A DNA stretch of 64,000 nt from Pseudomonadota bacterium. Its GTDB lineage: Bacteria > Pseudomonadota > Alphaproteobacteria > Rhizobiales > Xanthobacteraceae. Location: assembly GCA_023387735.1 (NCBI GenBank), contig JAEWHP010000012.1, positions 248,001-312,000 on the forward strand, read 5' to 3'. Below the pieces are notes generated by a model. That model searched no databases. It was not told where the DNA came from and saw only the letters and a list, made by a program, of their open reading frames with translations. Positions within the stretch are counted from its first letter, which is position 1. The number at the start of each line of letters is the position of its first letter. Both the position numbers and the translations under genes were made by a program. Below, one piece after another: positions 1 to 13,006 of the stretch.

Positions 1-188
1 CTGATTTTATTATATAAAATTCTATGCCGCCTTAGCCCACCAACTTACTAAGAGGGGCTCACCGCTGGCTCTATTTACCTCTGTTGGGCAATTTCCCACC
101 ATTGATGGGCTATTTGGGGCGCCGTCTTTGGCTTATTTTAGCTGATGGCCGCTAGGCCTGATGCCCGCCCATTGGAGCCCTGCGAGCC
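1..188. other. AT-rich window edge, no gene recognised
   Basis: The first ~150 bases are clearly lower in GC than the rest of the window and carry no credible reading frame on either strand. They switch abruptly to the usual high-GC composition about 30-40 bases before the metF start. Stops occur in all frames. It could be intergenic DNA, the end of a foreign insertion, or an assembly edge; the window boundary prevents a decision. Confidence 0.4.
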
Positions 189-1103
189 ATGACCGAATTT
201 ACGCCTCCCGCATACGACGGCCAGCGCGCGCTCCATTCGCCGAAGATATCCTTCGAGTTCTTCCCGCCCAAGACCGAGGAGATGGAGCGCAGCCTGTGGG
301 AGACCGTCAACCGGCTGGCGCCGCTTGCGCCCAATTTCGTCTCGGTGACCTACGGCGCCGGCGGATCCACCCGTGAGCGCACCCATTCGACCATTGCCCG
401 CATCCTGAAGGAGACCAGCCTGGTGCCGGCCGCCCATTTGACCTGCGTCGGCGCGCCTAAGGGCGAGATCGACGACGTGGTGGCGCGCTATCACGAGATC
501 GGCGTCCGCCACATCGTGGCGCTACGCGGCGACCCCACCACCGGCATCGGCACCGCCTATCATGCCCATCCCGACGGCTATCAGAGTTCGCCCGACCTGA
601 TCGAAGGCATCAAGAAGCGCTTTCCCGATATTGAAATCTCGGTGTCAGCCTATCCCGAGAAGCATCCTGAAAGCCCCACGATCGACGCCGACGTCGATAT
701 GCTCAAGGCCAAGGTCGATGCCGGCGCGAGCCGCGCCATCACACAAGTATTCTTCGATAACGACCTCTACTTCCGCTACCTCGATCGCGTCCGCGCGCGC
801 GGCATCGATATTCCGGTCGTGCCCGGCATCATGCCGATGCACAATTTCAAGCAGGCGCGTGGCTTCGTGACCCGCGCGGGCACGACGGTGCCGAACTGGC
901 TGGCGGAAAAATTTGAAGGCCTCGACGAAGACGCCGAAACGCGCAAGCTCGTCGCCGCCACCGTCGCCGCCGGCCAGGTGCACAAGCTCGCCAAGCACGG
1001 CGTCGATACCTTTCATTTTTACACCATGAACCGCGCGGACCTCGTGTTCGCGATCAGCCATCTGCTGGGCATCCGCCCCAATGGCGCACAGAAAGCCGCC
1101 TGA
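189..1103 (+). CDS. metF: 5,10-methylenetetrahydrofolate reductase
   Basis: Flavoprotein that reduces 5,10-methylene-THF to 5-methyl-THF, the methyl donor for methionine synthase. The 304-residue length matches bacterial MetF. The N-terminal strand SFEFFPPKT carries the conserved catalytic Glu (residue 23), followed by SVTYGAGGSTRERTH and the folate/FAD-site segment VALRGDP; the C-terminal half has the expected TQVFFDN and PVVPGIMP motifs. The stop lies 4 bases before the preferred metH start, so the two genes form a tight operon supplying and using methyl-THF. The start at 189 is the first ATG in frame and aligns with the family N-terminus. Confidence 0.96.
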   Translation: MTEFTPPAYDGQRALHSPKISFEFFPPKTEEMERSLWETVNRLAPLAPNFVSVTYGAGGSTRERTHSTIARILKETSLVPAAHLTCVGAPKGEIDDVVARYHEIGVRHIVALRGDPTTGIGTAYHAHPDGYQSSPDLIEGIKKRFPDIEISVSAYPEKHPESPTIDADVDMLKAKVDAGASRAITQVFFDNDLYFRYLDRVRARGIDIPVVPGIMPMHNFKQARGFVTRAGTTVPNWLAEKFEGLDEDAETRKLVAATVAAGQVHKLAKHGVDTFHFYTMNRADLVFAISHLLGIRPNGAQKAA

Positions 1104-1107
1104 TCCG

Positions 1108-4950
<3,843 letters not shown>

Positions 4951-4960
4951 TATCCGCTTC

Positions 4961-5108
4961 CTTCCCTTCTCCCCCTGTGGGAGAAGGTGGCGCGGACGAA
5001 GTCCGTGCCGGATGAGGGGTCTCTAACCGCAGAGACAAACCCCTCACCCGTCTCAATCGTGCTTCGCACGATTGATCCACCCTCTCCCACAAGGGGAGAG
5101 GGGAAGAG
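4961..5108. repeat. Intergenic palindromic element, gagaagg family
   Basis: Imperfect long inverted repeat bounded by cttcccttctccccctgtgg on the left and a complementary ccacaaggggagaggggaag-type arm on the right. It contains an inner hairpin built on caatcgtgcttcgcacgattg. It fills the gap between metH and the GST gene. A shorter member of the same family lies at 63807-63870. It may act as a bidirectional mRNA 3'-end structure for metH. Confidence 0.75.
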
Positions 5109-5123
5109 AGTGCGGGGTGCCCC

Positions 5124-5786
5124 ATGAAGTTCTTCTCCTTCTGGCGATCGCTGGCGAGTTTTCGCGTGCGCATTGCGCTCAATCTGAAGAATGTCCCGGT
5201 CGAAGTCGTGTTCGTCGACATCGACACCAACGCGCATCGCGAGCCTGGCTATCGCCGCGTCAATCCGCAGATGGCGCTGCCGGCGCTGGTGGAAGACGAC
5301 GGCACTACGCTGTTTCAGTCGCTCGCGATCCTCGAATATCTCGATGAAAAATATCCGTCGCCGCCCTTGCTGCCGCCCGACCCCGCCGGCCGCGCCCGCG
5401 TGCGCGCACTGGCGTTGATGGTCGCCTGCGAGGGCCATCCGCTGCTGACGCCGCGGGTGCGGCGCTATCTCGACCACGAACTCAACTTGCGCGACGCGCA
5501 GCAGGCGGCGTGGCGGCGGCACTGGACGGTCGAGACCCTGGCCGCGCTGGAGGGTCACCTTGCCGACCACAAGGCGACTGGCCGCTTCTGCTATGGCGAC
5601 GCGCCGACCATGGCCGACATCTGCATGGCCGGCCACGTCACCGCGGCGGTCACCCAGCAAATCGATCTTTCGACCTGGCCGACCGTGAAGCGCATCTTCG
5701 AGACCGCGATGGCGCTGCCCGAGTTCGCCCGGGCGCACCCGCTGGCACAGCCGGACACGCCGGAGCCGATGCGGCCGAAAAAATAG
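5124..5786 (+). CDS. Glutathione S-transferase, zeta/maleylacetoacetate isomerase-like
   Basis: 220-residue soluble GST with an N-terminal thioredoxin-fold domain (about 1-80) and an all-helical C-terminal domain. The segment SFWRSLASFRVRIALNLK resembles the active-site Ser loop of zeta-class enzymes and maleylacetoacetate isomerases. NPQMALPALVEDDG supplies the cis-Pro glutathione-binding turn and QSLAILEYLDEKYP the Glu/Ser contact. No tyrosine-catabolism genes (fahA, hmgA) are next to it, so isomerase activity is inferred from family likeness only. It lies alone between a palindromic element and the heme oxygenase gene, on the same strand. Confidence 0.85.
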   Translation: MKFFSFWRSLASFRVRIALNLKNVPVEVVFVDIDTNAHREPGYRRVNPQMALPALVEDDGTTLFQSLAILEYLDEKYPSPPLLPPDPAGRARVRALALMVACEGHPLLTPRVRRYLDHELNLRDAQQAAWRRHWTVETLAALEGHLADHKATGRFCYGDAPTMADICMAGHVTAAVTQQIDLSTWPTVKRIFETAMALPEFARAHPLAQPDTPEPMRPKK

Positions 5787-5911
5787 CCGGGCCAGGGCGT
5801 TATCCTCGCAGAATCCGCATCCCCGCCGAGGAACCCGGTGTTCCCTCGCGCGTTATGGGTAAAGCTTTTCTGCGGCCACCGGTCGCCCACGCCTCTATAG
5901 AAGGATTCCGG

Positions 5912-6532
5912 ATGCCGGAAATCGCAATTCCGACGCCGCAGATTATTGATCGCCGCCGCATTGACCGCAGCCGTCCCATCCACCAGAGAACCGCCCTCCG
6001 GAGCCTCTTGAGGGACGCCACCGCCGCCGATCATGCGCGGCTCGACGCCAGACTTGGCGCGCTGGACCTCTGCACGATAGCCGGCTACCGCCGCTTCCTG
6101 GAGATCAACGCCGCGGCCGTGCTGCCGCTGGAGCAATCGCTGCTGCAGGGCGGCGTTCGCGAACTGCTGCCCGACTGGGACGATCGTGCCCGCACCGGCG
6201 CGCTGCTGGCCGATCTCGCCGGACTTCGCGGCGTACCCCGCCGGCTCGACTTGCCCAACGTTTCCGACCGCTTCGCCATGCTCGGCACCCTGTATGTGCT
6301 GGAAGGATCGCGGCTCGGCGCAGCCTATCTGATCCGGACGGTCAGGCAGTGTGGCGATCCCGTCGTGTCCCGCAACACCGCCTTCCTTGGCCACGGCGCG
6401 GGCCGCCCGTTCTGGCCTGAGTATCTCACCGTTCTGGAACGCCATGCCGGCAAGTTGCTGGACGAGGACGACATGGTAGGCCCGGCCCGCCGCGCCTTCG
6501 ACCTGTTCACACAGGCGGCAGCACAGTCATGA
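5912..6532 (+). CDS. bphO: Biliverdin-producing heme oxygenase
   Basis: About 206 residues, typical of bacterial heme oxygenases. It opens heme to biliverdin, the chromophore of bacteriophytochromes. The segment RSLLRDATAADHARLDARLG has the helix with the candidate proximal heme-ligand His, and LGTLYVLEGSRLGAAYL is the conserved distal-helix region with its Gly-rich turn. The ATG at 5912 is the first one giving a normal family N-terminus; the same frame is open far upstream but overlaps the GST gene. The stop overlaps the phytochrome start (ATGA), so chromophore synthesis and apoprotein are translationally coupled. Confidence 0.88.
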   Translation: MPEIAIPTPQIIDRRRIDRSRPIHQRTALRSLLRDATAADHARLDARLGALDLCTIAGYRRFLEINAAAVLPLEQSLLQGGVRELLPDWDDRARTGALLADLAGLRGVPRRLDLPNVSDRFAMLGTLYVLEGSRLGAAYLIRTVRQCGDPVVSRNTAFLGHGAGRPFWPEYLTVLERHAGKLLDEDDMVGPARRAFDLFTQAAAQS

Positions 6533-9081
6533 ACCGGCAGATCGACCTCACCAATTGCGACCGCGAGCCGATTCACGTCCCCGGCAGCATCCAGCCGTTC
6601 GGCTTCATGATCGCCACGCAGTCGGACTTCACCATCTGCATGGCCTCGGAGAACGTCGCCGATTATCTCGGCCGCGACCCCGTCGATATCTTCCAGCGGC
6701 CGATCGATAGCGTGCTGTCGAAAGCCGCCGTCGGCGCCATTCGCAGCCGCGTCGACTACCTCGCCGGCCCCGATGCGGTCGAGCGGATCTTTGGCGTGGT
6801 GCTGCAGGAAGGCGGCAAGCCGTTCGACCTCGCGATCCATTTTTCCGGCGCCTATCTCGTCATCGAGGCCGAACCGTCTGTCATCGAGACGGATGTCAAC
6901 TCAGGCGAGCTGGTCCGGCTGATGCTTGGCCGCGTCCGCAAGACCAGGGGGATCAGCGAACTCGCGCAGGAGGCGGCGCGGCAGGTTACGATCCTGACCG
7001 GCTTCGATCGCGTGATGGTCTACCGCTTCCATCCGGACGGATCGGGCGAAGTGATCGCCGAAGTCGCCAGGAAGGGGCTGGAGACTTTCCTCGGCTTGCA
7101 CTACCCCGCCTCCGACATCCCGCAGCAGGCGCGCGCGCTGTATACCCGCAACTGGCTGCGCATCATCGCCGACATCGATGCAAAGCCGGTGCCGCTGGTC
7201 TCGACCGCGACCCACAGCGCGAGCCTGCTCGACCTCTCCATGAGCACGCTGCGGTCGGTATCGCCGATCCATGTCGAATATCTGCAGAACATGGGCGTCG
7301 GCGCCTCGATGTCGATCTCGATCCTGCGCGACGGCAAGCTGTGGGGGCTGTTCGCTTGCCATCATTACTCGCAACATCATGTTTCGTTCGAGCGGCGCAC
7401 CGCCGCCGAATTGTTTGGCCAGATGTTCTCGTGGATCATCGAGACCCGGGAGCGCGAGGCGACCACGGCCTATGAGAGCCGCGCGCAGCAGATCCAGGAA
7501 CGGTTGATCGAGGCTGCCGCGAGCCACGAGCACAGCCAGCGCGCCATCGTCGATTTCGTCGACGACTATCGCAAGATGATCGAATGCGACGGCATCGCGA
7601 TCTGGTCGAACGACGAGGTCACCCTCTCCGGCGAAACGCCGACGGCCGCCGAGGTAAAGGACCTCGTCGCCTTCATCAACCGCACCTCGCCCGGCCGCAT
7701 CGCAGCCAGCGCCGAAATCGGCAAGGTCTATGCGGCGGGCGAGTCGTTCCGCGACCGCGCCGCAGGATTCCTCGCGGTCCCGATTTCGCGCGTGCCGCGC
7801 GATTGCCTGATCTTCTTTCGTCGCGAGGTAGTCCGCTCGGTGAATTGGGCAGGCGCGCCCGAAAAGGTCTACGCCAGTGGCCCCAACGGGCCACGGCTCA
7901 CACCGCGCAAGAGCTTCGAGCTCTGGCAGGAAGTCGTTCATGGCCAGTCCAAACCATGGACGCGGGCCGACCTGCATATCGCCGAGAGCCTGCGCATCAC
8001 GCTGCTCGAGGTTATCCTGCAGCTTGCCGACCTGGCCGCGCGCGAACGCAAAAGCGCGCAGGAACGGCAGGAGTTGATGATCGCCGAGCTCAACCACCGC
8101 GTCCGCAACATCCTCAGCCTGGTGCGCGGCCTCGTCACGCAGAGCAAGGATACGGCCACGAGTATCGAGGAATTCAGCACCGTGCTCGGCGGCCGCATCC
8201 AGGCACTGGCGCGCGCGCATGACCAGATCACCAGCCTGAACTGGGCGCCGGTGGCGCTGAAGGCGCTGGTCGAATCCGAGGCTGGCGCCTATCTCGGCGC
8301 GCGCGCGGGCCGCATCAAGATGGACGGACCGGAAGTCGCACTCGATCCCAAGGCGTTCGCGACGCTGGCGCTCGTGGTGCACGAGATGATGACCAACTCC
8401 GCCAAGTATGGCGCGCTAGCGGATTCCACCGGCAAGGTCGAGATCGTCTGGAAGCTTGACCAGAGTTCGAGCCTTGTGATCGACTGGAAGGAAAGCGGCG
8501 GCCCGCCGGTGCAGCCGCCGTCCCGTCGCGGCTTCGGCACCACCATCATCGAGCGCTCGATCCCGTTCGACCTCAAGGGCGATGCCGAACTGCGCTTCGA
8601 CCTGCTCGGCGTGCACGCACGCTTCGTTATTCCAGCCAATTATGTGGAGATGGTAACGGCCATGTCAGGCGTCGCAACCAAACTGGAGACCGCCGAACCG
8701 GCGCCGCCGCGCCTGTCCGGCACGGCGCTGATCGTGGAAGACAACCTGATCATCGCCATGGCCGCCGAGGTCATCCTGCTCGAACTCGGCGCGCGCCATG
8801 TCGGGACCGCAGCCTCGGTGGGCCAGGCGCTGGAATCGATCGACCGCGAGAAGCCGGATTTCGCGCTGCTTGACCTCAACCTCGGCAGCGAGAACAGCAT
8901 CCCGGTCGCCACGCGGCTCAAGGAACTCAAGATACCCTTCATGTTCGCCACCGGCTATGGCGAGCGCGCGCCGATCCCACCGGAGCTTGGCGAAGCCCCC
9001 GTCGTGCAAAAGCCCTATACGCGCGAGGTGGTCGAAGCCGCGCTTGCCAGGCTACCGGAAAAAATCCCAACAAAGGATTAG
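6529..9081 (+). CDS. bphP: Bacteriophytochrome hybrid HWE-type histidine kinase with C-terminal receiver
   Basis: 850-residue red/far-red light sensor. Cys10 (LTNCDREPIHVPGSIQPFGF) is the expected biliverdin attachment site ahead of the PAS domain. The GAF domain contains PASDIP (residues 193-198) and the HHYSQHHVSFERR region, and a PHY domain follows to about residue 500. The kinase is HWE/HisKA_2 type: ELNHRVRNILSLVRGLV with phospho-acceptor His523, an N-box HEMMTNSAKYGAL, and the diagnostic DWKESGGP motif. A receiver domain (about 727-845) has VEDN acidic residues, Asp782 in LLDLNLG and Lys in QKPYT. bphO overlaps the start. No DNA-binding output gene is adjacent, so the target pathway is unknown. 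Confidence 0.93.
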   Translation: MNRQIDLTNCDREPIHVPGSIQPFGFMIATQSDFTICMASENVADYLGRDPVDIFQRPIDSVLSKAAVGAIRSRVDYLAGPDAVERIFGVVLQEGGKPFDLAIHFSGAYLVIEAEPSVIETDVNSGELVRLMLGRVRKTRGISELAQEAARQVTILTGFDRVMVYRFHPDGSGEVIAEVARKGLETFLGLHYPASDIPQQARALYTRNWLRIIADIDAKPVPLVSTATHSASLLDLSMSTLRSVSPIHVEYLQNMGVGASMSISILRDGKLWGLFACHHYSQHHVSFERRTAAELFGQMFSWIIETREREATTAYESRAQQIQERLIEAAASHEHSQRAIVDFVDDYRKMIECDGIAIWSNDEVTLSGETPTAAEVKDLVAFINRTSPGRIAASAEIGKVYAAGESFRDRAAGFLAVPISRVPRDCLIFFRREVVRSVNWAGAPEKVYASGPNGPRLTPRKSFELWQEVVHGQSKPWTRADLHIAESLRITLLEVILQLADLAARERKSAQERQELMIAELNHRVRNILSLVRGLVTQSKDTATSIEEFSTVLGGRIQALARAHDQITSLNWAPVALKALVESEAGAYLGARAGRIKMDGPEVALDPKAFATLALVVHEMMTNSAKYGALADSTGKVEIVWKLDQSSSLVIDWKESGGPPVQPPSRRGFGTTIIERSIPFDLKGDAELRFDLLGVHARFVIPANYVEMVTAMSGVATKLETAEPAPPRLSGTALIVEDNLIIAMAAEVILLELGARHVGTAASVGQALESIDREKPDFALLDLNLGSENSIPVATRLKELKIPFMFATGYGERAPIPPELGEAPVVQKPYTREVVEAALARLPEKIPTKD

Positions 9082-9707
9082 CCCTTCGGCGGCTCCAGCG
9101 GCTGCACGATTTCCTGGAACGGCGGCAGCGCCTCGCAGCGTTCGGAATGCGCTTTCAACGCCGGATAGCGTGTATCGAACAATGCGGGATGCGCTTCGCC
9201 GACGAAACGCAGCACGCAGGCGACCGCGATATCGGCGTGGCCGATGCGCTCCCCGGGCCAATACGGCGTCTTGACGGCGGCGCGTTCCTTTTCCAGCAGT
9301 TCGAGCACCCCCGCGATCTGCGCGCTGCAGCGCTCGATCCAGAGATCGAGTTGCTTGTCTTTCCGTAGCACGCGCTCGTACAGCAGGCTGACGGCCTTGT
9401 CGCCCAGCCCCATCGCCAGCGCGCAGATCCGCAGATGCCGCCGCCGGGCGTCGCCGCTGCGTGCGATCATCGCCTTGTCGGGGCCGACACGGTCGTCGAG
9501 ATAATCCAGGATCATCGCACTCTCGATCAGCGCCTCGCCATCGTCGAGCACCAGCGTCGGCACCCGCCGCAGCGGATTGTACGGCGCGATCTTGTCGGCA
9601 TCGCCGAAGGTCGACCACGGCTTGTGCTCGAAGGCGATACCATAGAGCCGCATGGCGATGGCGACGCGGCGGACAAAGGGGGAGTCGTATTGGCCGATCA
9701 GGAACAT
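9078..9707 (-). CDS. Glutathione S-transferase family protein
   Basis: 209 residues, convergent with the phytochrome gene; the two stop codons overlap. The N-terminal thioredoxin-like domain has IGQYDSPFVRRVAIAMRLYG with a Ser in the GSH-activating position, the cis-Pro turn NPLRRVPTLVLDDG, and ESAMILDYLDD for the gamma-Glu contact. The C-terminal helical domain has the usual GERIGHADIAVACVLRF N-capping region. It resembles the bacterial YibF/GstA-like group. The substrate is unknown and no operon partner is present. Confidence 0.87.
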   Translation of the reverse strand: MFLIGQYDSPFVRRVAIAMRLYGIAFEHKPWSTFGDADKIAPYNPLRRVPTLVLDDGEALIESAMILDYLDDRVGPDKAMIARSGDARRRHLRICALAMGLGDKAVSLLYERVLRKDKQLDLWIERCSAQIAGVLELLEKERAAVKTPYWPGERIGHADIAVACVLRFVGEAHPALFDTRYPALKAHSERCEALPPFQEIVQPLEPPKG

Positions 9708-9752
9708 TTTTCACCACTCTTCGGACGGACAGAAGGGCTAATGTAATCGACT

Positions 9753-9850
9753 GTCATACCCCGCGAAAGCGGGGTATCCAGTACGCTGCGGCTTCGCGGC
9801 TCTATCGCAACTTCTCTGGAATACTGGATCCCCGCCTGCGCGGGGATGAC
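9753..9850. repeat. Intergenic palindromic element, gcgggg-atccagta family
   Basis: Inverted repeat with outer arms of the type gtcataccccgcgaaagcgg and its complement, and an inner pair tatccagta / tactggat. Close copies or relatives sit at 14323-14420, 39601-39701 and 45508-45611. It separates two oppositely oriented genes' flanks. Confidence 0.8.
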
Positions 9851-9872
9851 GGCCTCAGGGCGTTCGACTTCG

Positions 9873-10466
9873 TCACTCGATGATCGGCACGTGCCGCGCT
9901 ACATCGCGCGGCACGGTGCCATCAAGCCGCGGATCGACGACGACTTCGACCTGCCGGCGGAACGGGCGAAAGCCCGAGCGCTGGTAGAAGGCGAGGGCCG
10001 CCGGGTGATCCAGGGTGCAGGTGTGCAGCCAGAGGCGATCGATCGGGCGCGACCATGCGATTTCAAGCGCGCGGTTCATCAGCCAGCGGCCGGCACCGGT
10101 GCCGACCAGTTTTTCGGTGAGCCCGAAGGATACGATTTCGCACTGTCCGGGCTCGCGAAAATCCATCTCGAGCAGGCCTTCGTCGCGCCCCTCAAACGCC
10201 AGTGCGCAGACGTCCAGCATGGGCGATTGAATGATCGCGGCCAATTCGGCGTCGGGCATCCGTATCCTCGAAACCCACAGCCACGGCTGGCCGACGCGCC
10301 CATAGAGATCGCGATACCAGTCGAGCGTGGGGGTATCTGCGCGCCGTAGAGTCCACGCGCCGGCGGGATCAGGACGTGGCGCGGGACATGCCGTCATTTC
10401 CAGATGCGTAGTGACGGCAGCGATCTTGCCGGCGGGAACGTCGGAGTAGCCGTCGGGCAGGATCAT
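9873..10466 (-). CDS. GNAT-family N-acetyltransferase
   Basis: 197 residues. The acetyl-CoA-binding core is visible as EIVSFGLTEKLVGTGAGRWL, where V-x-x-x-G-T/R-G-x-G is the pyrophosphate loop, followed by TCTLDHPAALAFYQRSGFRP, the typical GNAT motif B with a Tyr in the catalytic-acid position. A ~50-residue N-terminal extension precedes the domain. The gene starts 3 bases after the glpK stop on the same strand, so it is probably co-transcribed with glpK. The acceptor substrate is unknown. Confidence 0.87.
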   Translation of the reverse strand: MILPDGYSDVPAGKIAAVTTHLEMTACPAPRPDPAGAWTLRRADTPTLDWYRDLYGRVGQPWLWVSRIRMPDAELAAIIQSPMLDVCALAFEGRDEGLLEMDFREPGQCEIVSFGLTEKLVGTGAGRWLMNRALEIAWSRPIDRLWLHTCTLDHPAALAFYQRSGFRPFRRQVEVVVDPRLDGTVPRDVARHVPIIE

Positions 10467-10469
10467 TCG

Positions 10470-11969
10470 CTATTCCCCTTCGTCGCTCGCCAGCACGCCC
10501 TTCACGGCCCTCGCCCAGCCGGCCAGCTTCCGCTCGCGTGTCGCCGCGCTCATCGCCGGCCTGAAGCGATGCTCCAGCCGCCAATTGTCGGCGAACTTTG
10601 CGGGCTCGGGATAGACGCCGGCAGTCAGCCCCGCGAGGTAGGCGGCGCCGAGCGCCGTGGTTTCCTGGATCACGGGACGATCGACCGGCGCGTCGAGGAG
10701 ATCGGCGAGCCGCTGCATGGTCCAGTCGGAGGCGGTCATGCCGCCATCGACGCGCAGCACGTTGGCGGCTTTCTCCCCCGGCCAGTCGGCGCGCATCGCC
10801 TCGCGAAGGTCGTAGGTCTGGTAGCAGACGCTCTCCAGCGCGGCGTGCGCGAGTTCGGCGGGGCCGGTGTTGCGGGTGAGGCCGAACAGCGCGCCGCGTA
10901 CGCGCGGATTCCAGTACGGCGCGCCGAGGCCGACGAAGGCCGGGACCAGATAGACGCTCTGCAGGGAATCGGATCTGTCGGCGAGCGGACCGGTCTCGGA
11001 GGCCTGCTTGATGATGCCGAGCCCGTCGCGCAGCCACTGCACGGCGCTGCCTGCGACGAAGATCGAGCCTTCCAGCGCGTAGGTGCGTTTTCCGTTGAGC
11101 TGATAGGCAATCGTCGTGAGCAGCTTGTTCTTCGAGGCCACCGGCGTGGTGCCGGTGTTGAGCAGGGCAAAGCAGCCGGTGCCGTAGGTCGACTTGATCA
11201 TGCCGGGCTCGAAGCAGGCCTGGCCGATGGTCGCGGCCTGCTGGTCGCCAGCGATGCCGGAGATGGCGATCGCGCCGCCGAACAGGTTTTCGGCGCTGTC
11301 GCCGAAATTTGCGGAGGAGTCCTTGACCTCGGGGAGCATCGAGCGCGGTACGCGCAACAGCTTCAGCAGGTCGTCGTCCCATTCGCCGGTGTGGATGTTG
11401 AACAGCAGCGTGCGCGAAGCGTTGGTGGCGTCGGTCGCGTGCACACGGCCGCCGGTCAGCCGCCACAAGAGATAGCAATCGACGGTGCCGAACATCAGTT
11501 CGCCGCGGTCGGCGCGCTCACGCGCGCCCGGCACGTGGTCCAGGATCCACGCCACTTTCGTGCCGGAGAAATAGGGATCAATGATCAGGCCGGTCTTCGC
11601 CGAAATTGCCGGCTCGTGGCCTTCGCTCTTTAGTCTGGCGCAGATGTCGGCGGTGCGGCGGTCCTGCCAGACGATGGCGCGGTGCACGGCCTTCCCCGTC
11701 GCGCGGTCCCACACCACGGTGGTCTCGCGCTGGTTGGTGATCCCGATTGCGGCGATGTCTTTCGCTTTCAGGCCCGCCTTTTCCAGCGCCTCGCGGCAGA
11801 CCGCGACCGTCGAGGTCCAGATATCCTCCGGCTCATGCTCGACCCAGCCTGAGGCCGGAAAATGCTGCTGGAATTCCTGCTGTGCGGTGGCGGCGATGGA
11901 AATATCGCCGCGGAACACGATGGCGCGCGAGGACGTGGTGCCCTGATCGATGGCCAGCACAAAGGACAT
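10470..11969 (-). CDS. glpK: Glycerol kinase
   Basis: Phosphorylates glycerol to sn-glycerol-3-phosphate with ATP. 499 residues, the normal length for the FGGY kinase GlpK. N-terminal phosphate loop DQGTTSSRAIVFRGD, the motif NQRETTVVWDRATGK, and the FGGY signature regions around GLGAPYWNPRVRGALFGLTR and GGMTASDWTMQRLADLL are all present. I choose the ATG at 11969 because the sequence beginning MSFVLAIDQG matches the family; the longer frame to 12032 has no conserved residues. No glpF, glpD or glpR gene is nearby, so it seems to be a separate locus followed only by the GNAT gene. Confidence 0.96.
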   Translation of the reverse strand: MSFVLAIDQGTTSSRAIVFRGDISIAATAQQEFQQHFPASGWVEHEPEDIWTSTVAVCREALEKAGLKAKDIAAIGITNQRETTVVWDRATGKAVHRAIVWQDRRTADICARLKSEGHEPAISAKTGLIIDPYFSGTKVAWILDHVPGARERADRGELMFGTVDCYLLWRLTGGRVHATDATNASRTLLFNIHTGEWDDDLLKLLRVPRSMLPEVKDSSANFGDSAENLFGGAIAISGIAGDQQAATIGQACFEPGMIKSTYGTGCFALLNTGTTPVASKNKLLTTIAYQLNGKRTYALEGSIFVAGSAVQWLRDGLGIIKQASETGPLADRSDSLQSVYLVPAFVGLGAPYWNPRVRGALFGLTRNTGPAELAHAALESVCYQTYDLREAMRADWPGEKAANVLRVDGGMTASDWTMQRLADLLDAPVDRPVIQETTALGAAYLAGLTAGVYPEPAKFADNWRLEHRFRPAMSAATRERKLAGWARAVKGVLASDEGE

Positions 11970-12047
11970 GGCGTTGCTTCCCCGGGAAGTTTTGGTCGCG
12001 GAGAGGCAAGCGGATTGGAAGGCGGAGGTCAAGTTGAGCGGTACTTT

Positions 12048-12203
12048 ACCCGCCCCTCGAGGGGGCGGGTCGGCTCGCGTTGAGCGCAGCGAAATGCGAG
12101 ACGGGGTGGGGTGATCTCTCCCCTCGGGCGTGTGGAGAGACCGTCACCCCACCCCGTCACGCATCTTGCGATGCGTGCCGACCCGCCCCCTCGAGGGGCG
12201 GGT
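12048..12203. repeat. Large intergenic palindrome
   Basis: About 155 bp with nearly perfect outer arms (acccgcccctcgagggggcg on the left, its complement on the right) and inner complementary blocks cgagacggggtggggtga / tcaccccaccccgtc. It could form a long cruciform or mRNA hairpin. It lies between the 3' end of the SDR gene and the 5' end of glpK. Confidence 0.8.
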
Positions 12204-12212
12204 GAAGCACAA

Positions 12213-12986
12213 TCACGTCGCGGCCGTCGTTACACCGCCATCGACCACGATGGTCTGGCCGGTCATGAAGGTCGATGCGTCGGATGCGAGATACGCGACC
12301 GCGCCGGCGATTTCTTCGGGTTCGCCGATCCGGCGCAGCGGGGAGCTTGCAGTACGGCGCTTGAGATTGTCCGGGTCCTCCCACAGCGCGCGGGCGAAAT
12401 CGGTCTTGACCAGGCCGGGCGCCACGCAGTTGACGCGGACGCCTTTCGGACCCCATTCGCCGGCGAGGCTGCGGCACAGCGCGAAATCCGCGGCCTTGGA
12501 GATGCCGTAGGCGCCGATCACCGTGGAGCCGCGCAGGCCGCCGATCGAGGAGATGATCACCACCGAGCCGTTGCCGCGCTCGGCCATTTGCGGGATCGCC
12601 AGTGCGCAGAGCCAGATGTTGCTCTTGACGTTGGAGCCCATGATCTTGTCGAATGCCTCGTCCTTGATGTCGAGCAGCGGTCCGTAATACGGGTTCACCG
12701 CGGCGTTGCAGACGAGGATGTCGACCTTGCCGTAATGCTTCGTCGTGCCCGAGATCAGCGCCTCGACTTCCTCGCGGCGCGAGATGTTGCAGGGAATGAC
12801 GTGGGCGTCGCCGCCGGCCTTGTTGATTCCTTCGGCGACTTCCTGACAGGCATCCGCCTTGCGGCTCGAGATCACGACCTTGGCGCCGAGCTTGGCCAGC
12901 AGCTCGGCGGAGGCCCGGCCGATGCCGCGGCTGGAGCCGGTGATGACGGCGACTTTTCCGGTGAGATCGAACGGGGTGTTTTTCAT
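12213..12986 (-). CDS. SDR-family oxidoreductase (FabG-like)
   Basis: 257-residue short-chain dehydrogenase. It has the NAD(P)-binding motif TGSSRGIGRA near residue 17, the NAG-type motif CNAAVN, the catalytic Ser in ISSIGG and the Tyr-x-x-x-Lys pair in YGISKAADF. RVNCVAPGLVKT and the C-terminal VDGG complete the classical SDR pattern; the Arg after TGSS favours NADP. It is the last gene of the minus-strand run pimF-pimA-pimC-pimD-SDR, so a 3-ketoacyl/3-hydroxyacyl-CoA reductase role in dicarboxylate or fatty acid oxidation is plausible, but nothing in the sequence fixes the substrate. Confidence 0.9.
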   Translation of the reverse strand: MKNTPFDLTGKVAVITGSSRGIGRASAELLAKLGAKVVISSRKADACQEVAEGINKAGGDAHVIPCNISRREEVEALISGTTKHYGKVDILVCNAAVNPYYGPLLDIKDEAFDKIMGSNVKSNIWLCALAIPQMAERGNGSVVIISSIGGLRGSTVIGAYGISKAADFALCRSLAGEWGPKGVRVNCVAPGLVKTDFARALWEDPDNLKRRTASSPLRRIGEPEEIAGAVAYLASDASTFMTGQTIVVDGGVTTAAT

Positions 12987-13006
12987 TGTTGTTGGTTCCC
13001 TGCCCG

